NCBI GenBank assembly: GCA_017620135.1
Contig: JAFZQZ010000113.1
Span: 1-64,000 of the forward strand
From: Bacillota bacterium
GTDB taxonomy: Bacteria; Bacillota; Clostridia; Lachnospirales; Bianqueaceae
Direction of reading: 5' to 3'
Length of the DNA stretch: 64,000 nt
The position numbers were made by a program, and so were the translations under genes. Position 1 is the stretch's first letter, and every line of letters starts with the position of its first letter. This document shows positions 42,523-51,227 of the stretch, one piece after another. The notes beneath the pieces are model-generated. The model was not told the DNA's origin, made no database searches, and worked only from the letters and a program-made list of their open reading frames with translations.

Positions 42523-42551
42523 ATATTATCACGTGTTCCTTTTTGTGTCAA
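42523..42551 (-). promoter_or_regulatory. Promoter of the glnA-gltBD operon
   Basis: On the minus strand TTGACA (42546-42551) and TAATAT (42523-42528) with a 17-base spacer. Confidence 0.8.
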
Positions 42552-42561
42552 GTTTTTTCTT

Positions 42562-44352
42562 TTATTTTTCTTCGAGCTGCTTCATGTAGCGCCACAGGGT
42601 GCTTCGGCTGATCCCGAGCATCTTCGCTGCCGCGGACTGGTTCTGACCGCTTTTTTTCAGTGCCTGCTGAACAGAGCGCAGTGTAATTTCTTCCAGTGTC
42701 ATGGGTTCGTCATCCGGCAGGATCTGCGGCTGATAGTCCGGGTGGAGGGACCGTTCGCGGGAAAGCATCTCGGACACATCCGAGCTTCGAATATAGGAAG
42801 CGTCGGTCAGGACCGCCAGTTCTCCCAGGATCTGCTTGAACTGCATATAGTTGCCGGGCCAGTCATACCGCTGCATCATCCGGGACGCGTCCGCCTCGGG
42901 TCCGATGATCTGTTTGCCCAGTTCCATATTCAGACTGGAAAGATATAAACTGGCGAGGGACGGGATCTCGTCCTGCCGGGAGCGGAGCGTCGGCAGCGAA
43001 AGGATCTGACAGCCGATCCTGTCCAGGATCAGCGCCGCGACCCGGTTCAAAGGCTTGCCTTCGGAAAAACTGCAGGAGAAAAGAAGCTGCATCCTGCTTG
43101 CCAGGTTCGTTTCCGCGAGCGCCGCGAGCAGCTGGATCTGGCGCTTTTCCGGGATGGATTCCAGGTGCTGGAAATAGATGGTGCCATGCTGGTTGGAAAG
43201 AGGAGAAGAGGTGTGTTCAAACAGAAAATCCCAGCTTCTTTCGTTCATCAGGTCACAGTCAATGGAGATCATCGGTTGGAAAGGCTGGTTACTGTACAGA
43301 TAGAGCGCTCGGGCGATCTGGACTTTTCCGGTGCCCGGTTCTCCCAGGATCATGACTGACTGGCCGGCAGCGGCGATGGCTCTTACCTTCTGCTCCAGTT
43401 CGCCCATCGCGCCGCTTAAGCTGAAGAAACTCTGCTGGAAAAGGTGTGCGCATTCCACGTTGCTGACGACACGGATCCCGTGGTTTTTGGCTACCGCAGG
43501 GATCAGATACGACTGACAGCGGAAAACGGTCATATCCTGCGCGTCGCCGGAAAGTTTCCTTGCGCTCACCTGGTAGAGGCGGGAAGAGTGGTTGATAAAA
43601 AACTGGGAGACTCTTCCGTAGGTCACCTGAGAGATGTGCGGCCGCAGAAGATCCAGCATGGATTCCAGCGGCTGTGCGCCGGTATAGTAATCCAGGCTTC
43701 CGTCCGGTCCGAGCACGATCAGCTGCTCACCGGAATCAAGACCGAAGGCCTTCAGATACTGGTTTTCCTGCCGGAGCCGGCTGTAACTTCGGCTTAAATA
43801 GAGCACCTGGTCGAAAGCCTGCTGGATCCCGTCGGGGCCGGAGGTGACCAGAAAGGCGTCGATCCCCTTCTCGCGGGCGATCGTGTGGGTGATGTTGTCA
43901 CAAATCAGCCCGTGGAAACCGGAAGCGACCAGCTTTTCCAGCAGCGGTTCCGCCTGTTCCCGGCTCTCGATGGTAAAGATATCCATGTGGTTCTGCAGCA
44001 GGTCGCAGAGGATGTGGGCCGGTTTGGTGATGGCCGAGAAGCCGGTGATCGCAAGCTTCATCGTATAGTTTTCCGCCATCTTGAGCGTCCGGAGGATATC
44101 GTAGACAGAGATCTGGATCGAGATCACGGGGATCTCGGCGAACGAGCGGATCAGGTCCGCCGTTCCTCCTCGTGAAATGATGACATCGTAATTCGACAGA
44201 TCCATCTCTTTTACGATCTGAAGCCCTTCCTCCAGGTCGCCGGTATAGACGTCCAGACTGAGCTGCGGATAATATGGCGCTTCCTTGAGCATGGCCAGGC
44301 GCATGCCGTCGTAAGGCGCGATGCCCAGTACGCGGATCTTCTTCTGGTTCAT
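42562..44352 (-). CDS. PrpR-type enhancer-binding-like transcription regulator lacking the sigma-54 contact motif
   Basis: A 596-residue regulator. Residues about 1-180 match the PrpR N-terminal sensor domain (SRGGTADLIRSF, IPVISIQISVYDILR), which is a substrate-binding-protein-like fold. A PAS-like segment follows (about 200-300), then an AAA+ module (about 305-520) with Walker A GEPGTGK, then a Fis-type helix-turn-helix (QSAAAKMLGISRSTLWRYM). The loop after Walker A contains no GAFTGA, and Walker B is weak (GTIYFQHLE), so it probably works without sigma-54. It is divergent from the acid-sugar operon and likely controls it. The ATG at 44352 is the family-like start. Confidence 0.85.
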   Translation of the reverse strand: MNQKKIRVLGIAPYDGMRLAMLKEAPYYPQLSLDVYTGDLEEGLQIVKEMDLSNYDVIISRGGTADLIRSFAEIPVISIQISVYDILRTLKMAENYTMKLAITGFSAITKPAHILCDLLQNHMDIFTIESREQAEPLLEKLVASGFHGLICDNITHTIAREKGIDAFLVTSGPDGIQQAFDQVLYLSRSYSRLRQENQYLKAFGLDSGEQLIVLGPDGSLDYYTGAQPLESMLDLLRPHISQVTYGRVSQFFINHSSRLYQVSARKLSGDAQDMTVFRCQSYLIPAVAKNHGIRVVSNVECAHLFQQSFFSLSGAMGELEQKVRAIAAAGQSVMILGEPGTGKVQIARALYLYSNQPFQPMISIDCDLMNERSWDFLFEHTSSPLSNQHGTIYFQHLESIPEKRQIQLLAALAETNLASRMQLLFSCSFSEGKPLNRVAALILDRIGCQILSLPTLRSRQDEIPSLASLYLSSLNMELGKQIIGPEADASRMMQRYDWPGNYMQFKQILGELAVLTDASYIRSSDVSEMLSRERSLHPDYQPQILPDDEPMTLEEITLRSVQQALKKSGQNQSAAAKMLGISRSTLWRYMKQLEEK

Positions 44353-44395
44353 CTTTTGTCTCGTCCTTCCTGTAGAAAGTCGTACATCCAAGACT

Positions 44396-44425
44396 ATTGT
44401 ATCAAAATGAAACATATTCTGACAA
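44396..44425 (-). promoter_or_regulatory. Promoter of the PrpR-like gene
   Basis: On the minus strand TTGTCA (44420-44425) and TACAAT (44396-44401) with an 18-base spacer. One arm of the TGAAACAT dyad lies in the spacer. Confidence 0.55.
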
Positions 44426-44456
44426 GCGTTTTGGTGAAAAATCCAAAAATGTTTCA
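44408..44456. promoter_or_regulatory. Candidate operator dyad TGAAACAT/ATGTTTCA
   Basis: TGAAACAT (44408-44415) is repeated inverted as ATGTTTCA (44449-44456), 41 bases apart. The first sits inside the regulator promoter spacer, the second 29 bases upstream of the -35 of the divergent operon. The placement fits autorepression plus activation by the PrpR-like protein; this is inference. Confidence 0.5.
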
Positions 44457-44485
44457 AATTAATACAGATCGACCGTTTTTTTTCC

Positions 44486-44514
44486 TTGTTGTGCTCGTCC
44501 GTTTGATTCATAAT
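44486..44514 (+). promoter_or_regulatory. Promoter of the acid-sugar operon
   Basis: TTGTTG (44486-44491) and CATAAT (44509-44514) with a 17-base spacer. No -24/-12 sigma-54 box was seen in front of the operon. Confidence 0.55.
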
Positions 44515-44579
44515 AGAGCACAAGAAACTCGTGAACTTTTAGGTGACAGACTCGTAAAATCTCGTAAAGGAGAAAGAGT

Positions 44580-45827
44580 ATGATCCGGTTAGTTATTATT
44601 GCAGATGATTTTACAGGCGCGCTGGATACAGGCGTCAAATTATCAGAATCAGGGATACGGACTTTGGTGACGACTAAGCTCGCCGAGGACGTATCCGCGT
44701 ATGATACCGACGTTCTGGTGGTCGATACGGAATCCCGCCATTTAAGTCCGGAAGAGGCCTATGAAGCTGTCTTCTCGGTAGCGAAGAGATTTGCTGATCA
44801 GCCCGACGTACTGGTCTTCAAGAAGACCGACTCGGGCCTTCGCGGCAATATCGGCGCGGAGCTCACCGCGGCGATGCGCGGCCTTGGAGAGGAGAAGCTG
44901 GCGTTCGTTCCCGGCTATCCCGCGATCGGCCGTATCACCCGGGGCGGCGTCCACTATATCGACGGCAAACCGGTCGCTGAGAGCGTGTTTGGGATCGACC
45001 TTCTGAATCCGGTCCGTTTCTCGCGGGTGGATGAGATCATCCTGGATCAGTCGGACGAGGTCGTGGTATCCAGGAGCATCAAAGATCTTTCGGCATCCGC
45101 CTGGGGTATCAGCGTATACGATGCTGAGTCGGAAGATGAGATGCATAAGATCATCCTTTCGCTGAAAAAACAGGGCGTCAGGCTGATGGCCGGATGTGCA
45201 GGCGCCGGTGCGTATCTGCCCGAGATCCTGACCGTTCCGGAAGCGGAACGTCCCATCCCGGACCTGGAAGAACCGCTGTTCGCGATCTGCGGCAGTATCA
45301 ATCCGGTCACGGTCAGTCAGGTAGACTGGGCCAGGACGCACGGATTTGAACACTTCCGCCTCCGTCCGAAACAGAAACTGGATGTGACCTTCTGGGAGAC
45401 CCCGGACGGACAGCAGATGCTTCAGACCTTCAAGGCGCTGATCCTTGAAAAGAAACCGGTCGTGGTCGACGCGATGGACAACGGCGAAAACCAAGAGACG
45501 GTCCGGGTAGGAAAGGCCATGGGCCTTAGCGTGGATGAGATCCGCCGCAGGATCTCCCGTATGCTGGCCGCTCTGTTCGGAGAGCTGTTCGCGGCGGACA
45601 ACGCCGGAACGCTGATGATCATCGGCGGCGATACGCTGCAGGAGTGCATGACGAAGATCGGCATCCATGAGATGGAGCCTGTTTCGGAGATGTCCCAGGG
45701 TGTCGTCCTGGCCCGGTTCTCCCGCGGCGGAAAACAAAAGTATATCTTAACCAAATCCGGCGGATTCGGAGAGGAGAGCTTGCTTACGGATCTGTCCGAA
45801 CAAATCAAAAAAGTGGAGGGAAAATGA
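44580..45827 (+). CDS. Four-carbon acid-sugar kinase (DUF1537, OtnK/DtnK type)
   Basis: A 415-residue kinase of the family shown to phosphorylate D-threonate, D-erythronate and related acid sugars at O4. The N-terminal domain begins IIADDFTGALDTGVKLSE and contains FKKTDSGLRGNIGAE (about 80), the substrate site. The C-terminal nucleotide domain holds SGGFGEESL and IIGGDTLQECM (about 345). It leads the operon, with AAAGGAG upstream, and overlaps the next gene by four bases. Together with the pdxA2 gene three genes on, it suggests degradation of a threonate-like acid to dihydroxyacetone phosphate and CO2. Confidence 0.88.
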   Translation: MIRLVIIADDFTGALDTGVKLSESGIRTLVTTKLAEDVSAYDTDVLVVDTESRHLSPEEAYEAVFSVAKRFADQPDVLVFKKTDSGLRGNIGAELTAAMRGLGEEKLAFVPGYPAIGRITRGGVHYIDGKPVAESVFGIDLLNPVRFSRVDEIILDQSDEVVVSRSIKDLSASAWGISVYDAESEDEMHKIILSLKKQGVRLMAGCAGAGAYLPEILTVPEAERPIPDLEEPLFAICGSINPVTVSQVDWARTHGFEHFRLRPKQKLDVTFWETPDGQQMLQTFKALILEKKPVVVDAMDNGENQETVRVGKAMGLSVDEIRRRISRMLAALFGELFAADNAGTLMIIGGDTLQECMTKIGIHEMEPVSEMSQGVVLARFSRGGKQKYILTKSGGFGEESLLTDLSEQIKKVEGK

Positions 45828-46987
45828 TGGATTATCCAGTACTCCCGGGCCTGACCCCGGACGGAAAAGTTTACTTCAACCAGGACATGGGAACGTTAGA
45901 GGCGTTCCTGCCGACCGGAGGTTATCCGACCGCGCACGCGCCGGCCATGCTCGAACTGCCGAACGGCGACCTGCTGTGCTGCTGGTTTGCCGGCACCTAT
46001 GAAGGAAGCGCGGATATCCGCATCATCTGTTCCATCCTTCCGAAGGACGGTCCCGCGTGGCTGCCTCCGGTCGATATTTCCGGCGATCCGGAAAGGAGCG
46101 AGCAGAATCCTTCTCTTTTCTACGGTCCCGATAATGCTGTCTGGGCGATGTATACCGCGCAGCTCGACCGACAGGCCGGAAAAGACAACATGCAGTACAC
46201 CGCGGTGGTCCGCTGCCAGAAGAGCTATGACGGCGGCCGCACCTGGGGCCCCTACACCACGATCTTCCCGGAAGAGGGCACCTTCTGCCGTCAGCCGATC
46301 CAGGTCCTTTCAAACGGCCGCTGGATCTTCGCGAACTGGCTGTGCACCGACTCCGTCGACGGCCTGTCCGGTGATCCCACCGCGTTCCGTATCTCCGACG
46401 ATCAGGGCAAGACCTGGAAGATGGTCATGATGCCGAAGAGCAACGGACATGTCCACGCGAACGTCATCGAACTGGAGAACGGCCACCTTGTCGCCTTCAT
46501 GCGCAACCGTGAAGCTTACCGCATCCACAGAAGCGAATCCTTCGACTGGGGCGAGACCTGGTCCGTGCCGGTCCCCACACCGCTTCCGAACAACAACTCC
46601 AGCATCAGCGCCGTCAAGCTGCAGAGCGGACGGATCGCGATCGCCTACAACCCCACCTGCACGCCGGATCCCGTTCCCGGCAAGGCTGCCTGGCCGGGAC
46701 TTCGCTGCCCGGTCGCGATCGCCCTTTCCGAGGACGAAGGCATCACCTTCCCGCTGATCCGCTATCTGGAGAGAGGCGAAGGATACGAAGGCGAAGAGAA
46801 CAAAACCAACAACAAGCAGTATGAGTACCCCTTCCTGATGCAGTCCCGAGACGGCCGCCTGCACCTCGCGTACGCCGCCTACACCCGCAAGGGCGTCAAA
46901 TATGTCTCCTGCACCGAGGAAGACGTTATGGGCAAGAAGCGTGAGAGAGTCGGCCTGTACAACCCGACGGCCGCGCAGACCAAATAA
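45824..46987 (+). CDS. BNR-repeat sialidase-like protein, cytoplasmic
   Basis: A 387-residue beta-propeller of the BNR_2/exo-sialidase-like group. Asp boxes occur as SYDGGRTW, SDDQGKTW, SFDWGETW and a degenerate SEDEGITF. The N-terminal LPTGGYPTAHAPAMLELPNG stretch replaces the FRIP motif of true sialidases, and no signal peptide is present, so extracellular sialidase activity is unlikely. Two ATG codons are possible (45824 overlapping the kinase stop, or 45827). Its place between an acid-sugar kinase and a lyase suggests it hydrolyses or isomerises a sugar acid in the cytoplasm, which is an open question. Confidence 0.8.
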   Translation: MMDYPVLPGLTPDGKVYFNQDMGTLEAFLPTGGYPTAHAPAMLELPNGDLLCCWFAGTYEGSADIRIICSILPKDGPAWLPPVDISGDPERSEQNPSLFYGPDNAVWAMYTAQLDRQAGKDNMQYTAVVRCQKSYDGGRTWGPYTTIFPEEGTFCRQPIQVLSNGRWIFANWLCTDSVDGLSGDPTAFRISDDQGKTWKMVMMPKSNGHVHANVIELENGHLVAFMRNREAYRIHRSESFDWGETWSVPVPTPLPNNNSSISAVKLQSGRIAIAYNPTCTPDPVPGKAAWPGLRCPVAIALSEDEGITFPLIRYLERGEGYEGEENKTNNKQYEYPFLMQSRDGRLHLAYAAYTRKGVKYVSCTEEDVMGKKRERVGLYNPTAAQTK

Positions 46988-46997
46988 GGAGAAAACC

Positions 46998-48164
46998 ATG
47001 CTGACGAAATACAATCTGAAAATGCCCCATGCCGTATACGGCGGCGAGAACGCGATCGACGAGATCGCGACGATCATCAAGGCCAGAGGATCGAAGAAAG
47101 TCGCCCTCTTCACGGATAAGGGGATCGAGAAAGTCGGACTCTTCCGGATCGTGGAAGAGGTCGTAAAATCTACCGGCGCCGAGTATTATGTGCTTGACGA
47201 CCTGCCGCCCGAGCCGTCCTACATGGCTGTGCAGGCGCTGGTCGACCAGTTCAAGGCAAGCGGTGCGGACCTGATCGTCGCCTGCGGCGGTGGATCTGTC
47301 ATGGACGCCTCCAAGCTCGCCAGCGTGCTCGTCACCGACGAGTACGGCGTCAAAGAGCTGCTGGACACTCCCGGCCGCGCGCAGAAATGTGTCCCGATCG
47401 TCCTGATCCCCACCACAGCCGGCACCGGCGCGGAAGTCACGCCGAACGCGATCGTGGCTGTTCCCGAGAAAGAACTGAAAGTCGGGATCGTCAACGAGAA
47501 CATGATCGCCGATTACGTGATCCTGGACGCCCGGATGATCAAGAACCTGCCCCGATCCATCGCGGCAGCGACCGGCGTCGACGCGCTGGCGCACTGCATC
47601 GAGTGCTATACCAGCAACAAGGCCAATCCCTTCAGCGATATGTACGCGCTGGAAGGTCTGGATCTGATCTTCGCGAATATCGAAGCGGCCTGTGACAGCC
47701 CCGACGCCATGGAAGCCAAGAACGCCATGCAGATGGCTGCCTACTACGGTGGTCTTGCGATCACCGCTTCCGGCACCACCGCGGTGCACGCCCTGTCCTA
47801 TCCGCTGGGCGGCAAGTATCATATCGCTCACGGTGTTTCCAACGCGATCCTGCTGGCTCCCGTCATGCGGTTCAACAGCGAGGATCCGGCCGTCAAGGAG
47901 CGTCTCGCGAAAGCGTACGACCGTGTCTGCCATGAAGCCGTGAAGGCACAGACGGTGGAAGAGAAGAGCGAGTGGATCATCACCCGGCTGGAGGCCATCG
48001 TGAAACACCTGGACATCCCCACCAGCCTGAAACCTTTCGGCGTTCCGGAAGAGGATCTGGAAGGCCTGGTCGAAGCAGGCATGCAGGTGCAGCGGCTCCT
48101 CGTCAACAATATGCGCAAGGTCACTCCCGCGGATGCGCGGATGCTCTATCAGCAGGTCCTGTAA
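46998..48164 (+). CDS. Iron-containing alcohol dehydrogenase
   Basis: A 388-residue group III dehydrogenase. The NAD-binding region shows CGGGSVMDASKLAS (about 94-107) and PTTAGTGAEVTP (about 138-149); metal ligands lie in DALAHCIECYTSNKANP (about 195) and HGVSNAIL (about 275). It oxidises or reduces a hydroxy group of a small substrate. The ATG at 46998 has AAGGAG upstream; a longer reading into the previous gene is rejected. Its position before the aldolase suggests it acts on the sugar acid or on the aldehyde released by that aldolase. Confidence 0.9.
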   Translation: MLTKYNLKMPHAVYGGENAIDEIATIIKARGSKKVALFTDKGIEKVGLFRIVEEVVKSTGAEYYVLDDLPPEPSYMAVQALVDQFKASGADLIVACGGGSVMDASKLASVLVTDEYGVKELLDTPGRAQKCVPIVLIPTTAGTGAEVTPNAIVAVPEKELKVGIVNENMIADYVILDARMIKNLPRSIAAATGVDALAHCIECYTSNKANPFSDMYALEGLDLIFANIEAACDSPDAMEAKNAMQMAAYYGGLAITASGTTAVHALSYPLGGKYHIAHGVSNAILLAPVMRFNSEDPAVKERLAKAYDRVCHEAVKAQTVEEKSEWIITRLEAIVKHLDIPTSLKPFGVPEEDLEGLVEAGMQVQRLLVNNMRKVTPADARMLYQQVL

Positions 48165-48180
48165 AAAAGAAGGAGATCCC

Positions 48181-49089
48181 ATGAAAAAAGTCGAGATCAA
48201 AGGTATCATCCCGCCGATCATCACCCCGATGTACGAGGATGAAAGCATCAACGTCGAAGAACTGAAGAACCAGGTCGAACGCCAGATAGAAGGCGGCGTC
48301 CACGCGCTGTTCTGTTTCGGAACGAACGGCGAAGGCTACATCCTGAACGGAAAAGAAAAAGAGCTCGTCCTGAAAACAGTGATCGAGCAGACGAACGGCC
48401 GAGTCCCGGTCTACGCCGGTACCGGCTGCATCTCCACCAAAGAGACCATCGAACAGAGCAAGATGGCCGAAGCCCTCGGGGCGGACGTTCTGTCCATCAT
48501 CACCCCCAGCTTCGCGGCGGCCAGCCAGGAAGAGATCTATACCCACTACTGCAGAGTCGCGGAAGCGGTCGATCTTCCGATCGTGCTCTACAATATCCCC
48601 GCCCGTACCGGCAACGCGATCGCGCCCGCTACCGTCGGACGACTGGCAAAGATCGAGAACATCGTCGGCGCCAAGGATTCCTCCGGAAACTTCACCAACA
48701 TCCTCGGCTATATCGACGCCGGGAAATCACGCCCGAGCGGAGACTTCGCGGTCCTTTCCGGCAACGACCAGCTGATCATCTGGACGCTGCTCGCCGGCGG
48801 CACCGGCGGCATCGCGGGATGCGCGAACGTCTATCCGCATCTGCTCGCTTCGATCTATGACCTCTTCATGGAAGGAAAGATCGAAGAAGCCAAAGAAGCC
48901 AACGCGGGCATCCAGTCCCTTCGCGGATGCTTCAAATACGGCAACCCCAACACCATCATCAAGACGGCAGTCGAACTTTTGGGTTATCCGGTAGGAAAAT
49001 GCCGCGCTCCGTTCAACTATGTGCCTGAGGAAGGCATTGAGGCTCTGAAAAAAGTCCTGGCCGAGAATAAGGCCAAGGGTCTGTGCTAA
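48181..49089 (+). CDS. DapA/NanA-family Schiff-base aldolase (pyruvate-dependent lyase type)
   Basis: A 302-residue TIM-barrel lyase. GTNGEG (about 46-51) replaces the GTTGE of dihydrodipicolinate synthase; the tyrosine in VLYNIPARTG (about 138) and the Schiff-base lysine in VGAKDSSGN (about 165-172) are present. Since no other lysine genes are around, a 2-keto-3-deoxy sugar acid or related aldol is a likelier substrate than aspartate semialdehyde. The ATG at 48181 has AAGGAG upstream. It is embedded in the acid-sugar operon. Confidence 0.85.
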   Translation: MKKVEIKGIIPPIITPMYEDESINVEELKNQVERQIEGGVHALFCFGTNGEGYILNGKEKELVLKTVIEQTNGRVPVYAGTGCISTKETIEQSKMAEALGADVLSIITPSFAAASQEEIYTHYCRVAEAVDLPIVLYNIPARTGNAIAPATVGRLAKIENIVGAKDSSGNFTNILGYIDAGKSRPSGDFAVLSGNDQLIIWTLLAGGTGGIAGCANVYPHLLASIYDLFMEGKIEEAKEANAGIQSLRGCFKYGNPNTIIKTAVELLGYPVGKCRAPFNYVPEEGIEALKKVLAENKAKGLC

Positions 49090-49102
49090 AAAGGAGGAAG
49101 TC

Positions 49103-50173
49103 ATGAGTTACAAACCGATCGTTGGTATCACCATGGGCGATCCGGCCGGCAACGGTCCCGAGATCACCGTCAAGGCACTGGCTCATACCGACATCTATGA
49201 CCGCTGCCGTCCGATCGTGATCGGCGACGTCAAGATGATCGAGCAGGCCAAGGAATTTGTCGGGATGCCCGGTATGGTCATCCACCAGTGCGAGAAGGTC
49301 GCTGACGCGATGTTCACGCCCGGGATCATCGATGTACTTCATCTGGACCTGGTGGAAGACGTAAGCAAGTTCGAGATCGGAAAAGTCAGCATCGAAGGCG
49401 GCAACGCAGCGTTCCAGTGTGTGAAGAAAGTCATCGAGTTGGCACTGGCAGGCGAGGTAGACGCGACCTGCACCAACGCGCTGAACAAGGAAGCCATGAA
49501 CAAGGCGCTGGAGTTCTACAAAGGCGAAAAGTCCGACGGCTATACCCACTTCGACGGCCATACCGAGATCTACGCGACCTATACCAACACGAAGAAATAT
49601 ACCATGATGCTCGCGCACCACGACCTGAGAGTCGTGCACGTATCGACCCACGTATCGCTGAGAGAAGCCTGCGACCGGGTCAAGAAGGCGAGAGTCCTGG
49701 AAGTCATCAGGATCGCCTATGACGCCTGCCGTGACATGGGCATCGAGAATCCGAAGATCGCCGTAGCCGGCCTGAACCCGCACTGCGGTGAGAACGGACT
49801 GTTCGGTACCGAAGAGATCGAGGAGATCAGCCCGGCCATCGCCGAGGCGAAAGAAGAGGGCATCAACGCGATCGGCCCGATCCCGCCGGACAGCGTCTTT
49901 TCCGAAGCGCTCGGCGGTTGGTACGATATCGTAGTCTGCATGTACCACGATCAGGGACATATCCCGCTGAAGACAGTCGGATTCGTCTTCGACAGAGAGA
50001 AACAGACCTGGAAAGCGGTCGAAGGCGTGAACGTCACTCTTGGCCTTCCGATCATCCGTACCAGCGTGGACCACGGGACCGGATTCGCCCTGGCCGGTAA
50101 AGGCACCAGCAACGAACTGTCTCTCGTCAACGCGATCGACTACGCCATTATGATGCAGAAGGGAAAGAGATAA
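49103..50173 (+). CDS. pdxA2: PdxA2-type 4-phospho-acid-sugar dehydrogenase
   Basis: A 356-residue metal-dependent NAD dehydrogenase-decarboxylase. GITMGDPAGNGPEI opens the protein; metal histidines appear in AHHDLRV, in LNPHCGENG (about 235) and in MYHDQGHIPLK (about 281). PdxA proper serves pyridoxal phosphate synthesis; the paralogue PdxA2, always near a DUF1537 kinase, oxidises 4-phospho-threonate or erythronate and releases CO2 and dihydroxyacetone phosphate. Presence of the kinase in the same operon and absence of vitamin B6 genes supports PdxA2. Confidence 0.9.
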   Translation: MSYKPIVGITMGDPAGNGPEITVKALAHTDIYDRCRPIVIGDVKMIEQAKEFVGMPGMVIHQCEKVADAMFTPGIIDVLHLDLVEDVSKFEIGKVSIEGGNAAFQCVKKVIELALAGEVDATCTNALNKEAMNKALEFYKGEKSDGYTHFDGHTEIYATYTNTKKYTMMLAHHDLRVVHVSTHVSLREACDRVKKARVLEVIRIAYDACRDMGIENPKIAVAGLNPHCGENGLFGTEEIEEISPAIAEAKEEGINAIGPIPPDSVFSEALGGWYDIVVCMYHDQGHIPLKTVGFVFDREKQTWKAVEGVNVTLGLPIIRTSVDHGTGFALAGKGTSNELSLVNAIDYAIMMQKGKR

Positions 50174-50175
50174 GT

Positions 50176-51162
50176 ATGTATATCCCGCCTAAAAAGAAAC
50201 CTCTTTGCCCGCCCGAAAAAGGCCCGCGCTACGAAGATGTTCCCTTTGCCGAAGTCGTCCTGGACAACGGCCAGCCCTATACCCTGAAAATGGATATTTA
50301 CCAGAATGAGAACCAGACCGAGCCCGGTCCGTGCATCATCTACATCTTCGGCGGCGGCTGGAGCTGGGGAGAATACAAGCAGGTGACGCAGAAAGCGGTC
50401 TACTGCCGCGACCTGGTCCGTCTGACGGAAGAGGGCTATACGATCGTCTGCCCGGATTACCGTCTGATCTCCCAGAGCATCTTCCCGGCTTGTGTATATG
50501 ACGTGAAAGGCTGTGTCCGCTTTCTGAAAGCACACGGCAAGGACTACCTGATCGATCCCGAGCGGATCGGCGCCCTGGGCAACTCCGCGGGCGGACACCT
50601 GGCCGCGATGATCTCCATCGGCGCAGACCAGCCGGCGATCGAAGGCGACGTCGGCGGCAACCTGGAGTATTCCAGCCGCGTCAAGGCAGCCGCGCTCTTC
50701 TACGCTCCGATCGATCTTTGGGACAGCACCCTTTCCGCGGCCGCGCAGGTCGACGGACCCGCCAGGGACCTGACCGGTACCGAGGTGGAAGACCTTTCGA
50801 ACGACAACGCGAACTCCCTGATGGCACTCGCCTGCGGGTTCGTCGGTCCGGGAAGAAACATCAAATCACTGGCAAAGCTCATCGAGAGCGGTGATACGTC
50901 CGATCCGGACTGGAAATTCGCGCAGCTTCTGAAGGACCTCAGTCCGATCTCCTACTGCAGCGAAGACAATCCTCCGGTCTGCCTGTTCCACGGCGCGCAT
51001 GACCCGCTGGTCGATCCGGCTCAGACCGTGAAGATGTACCAGGCGCTGGTAAAGGCCGGCGCGGACGCCACGATGATCTGCTACAGTTACGGCGGACACG
51101 GCCCGTCCCTGGGCGAACAGGTCGACCGTTTTGCCTACGAGTTCCTGAAAGACAGGATCTGA
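50176..51162 (+). CDS. Alpha/beta-hydrolase esterase (HSL/BD-FAE-like)
   Basis: A 328-residue esterase, cytoplasmic. The oxyanion loop is FGGGWSWG (about 56-63), the nucleophile serine lies in GNSAGG (about 135), the acid in HGAHDPLVD (about 275) and the histidine in YGGHGPS (about 310). The HGGG-like loop places it near the hormone-sensitive-lipase and carbohydrate-esterase group. It starts two bases after pdxA2, so it may remove an ester group from the acid sugar or its conjugate. Confidence 0.88.
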   Translation: MYIPPKKKPLCPPEKGPRYEDVPFAEVVLDNGQPYTLKMDIYQNENQTEPGPCIIYIFGGGWSWGEYKQVTQKAVYCRDLVRLTEEGYTIVCPDYRLISQSIFPACVYDVKGCVRFLKAHGKDYLIDPERIGALGNSAGGHLAAMISIGADQPAIEGDVGGNLEYSSRVKAAALFYAPIDLWDSTLSAAAQVDGPARDLTGTEVEDLSNDNANSLMALACGFVGPGRNIKSLAKLIESGDTSDPDWKFAQLLKDLSPISYCSEDNPPVCLFHGAHDPLVDPAQTVKMYQALVKAGADATMICYSYGGHGPSLGEQVDRFAYEFLKDRI

Positions 51163-51227
51163 ACACGTGATTAAGGCGGCCGGAAAGCCCCTTAACATAA
51201 AAACTATTCTCAGAAGGAGAGAACGAA

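Noticed and set aside
44353-44579. Sigma-54 (-24/-12) promoter for the acid-sugar operon
   Set aside because: No GG-N10-GC pair in a suitable place; a sigma-70-type promoter is visible and the regulator lacks GAFTGA.
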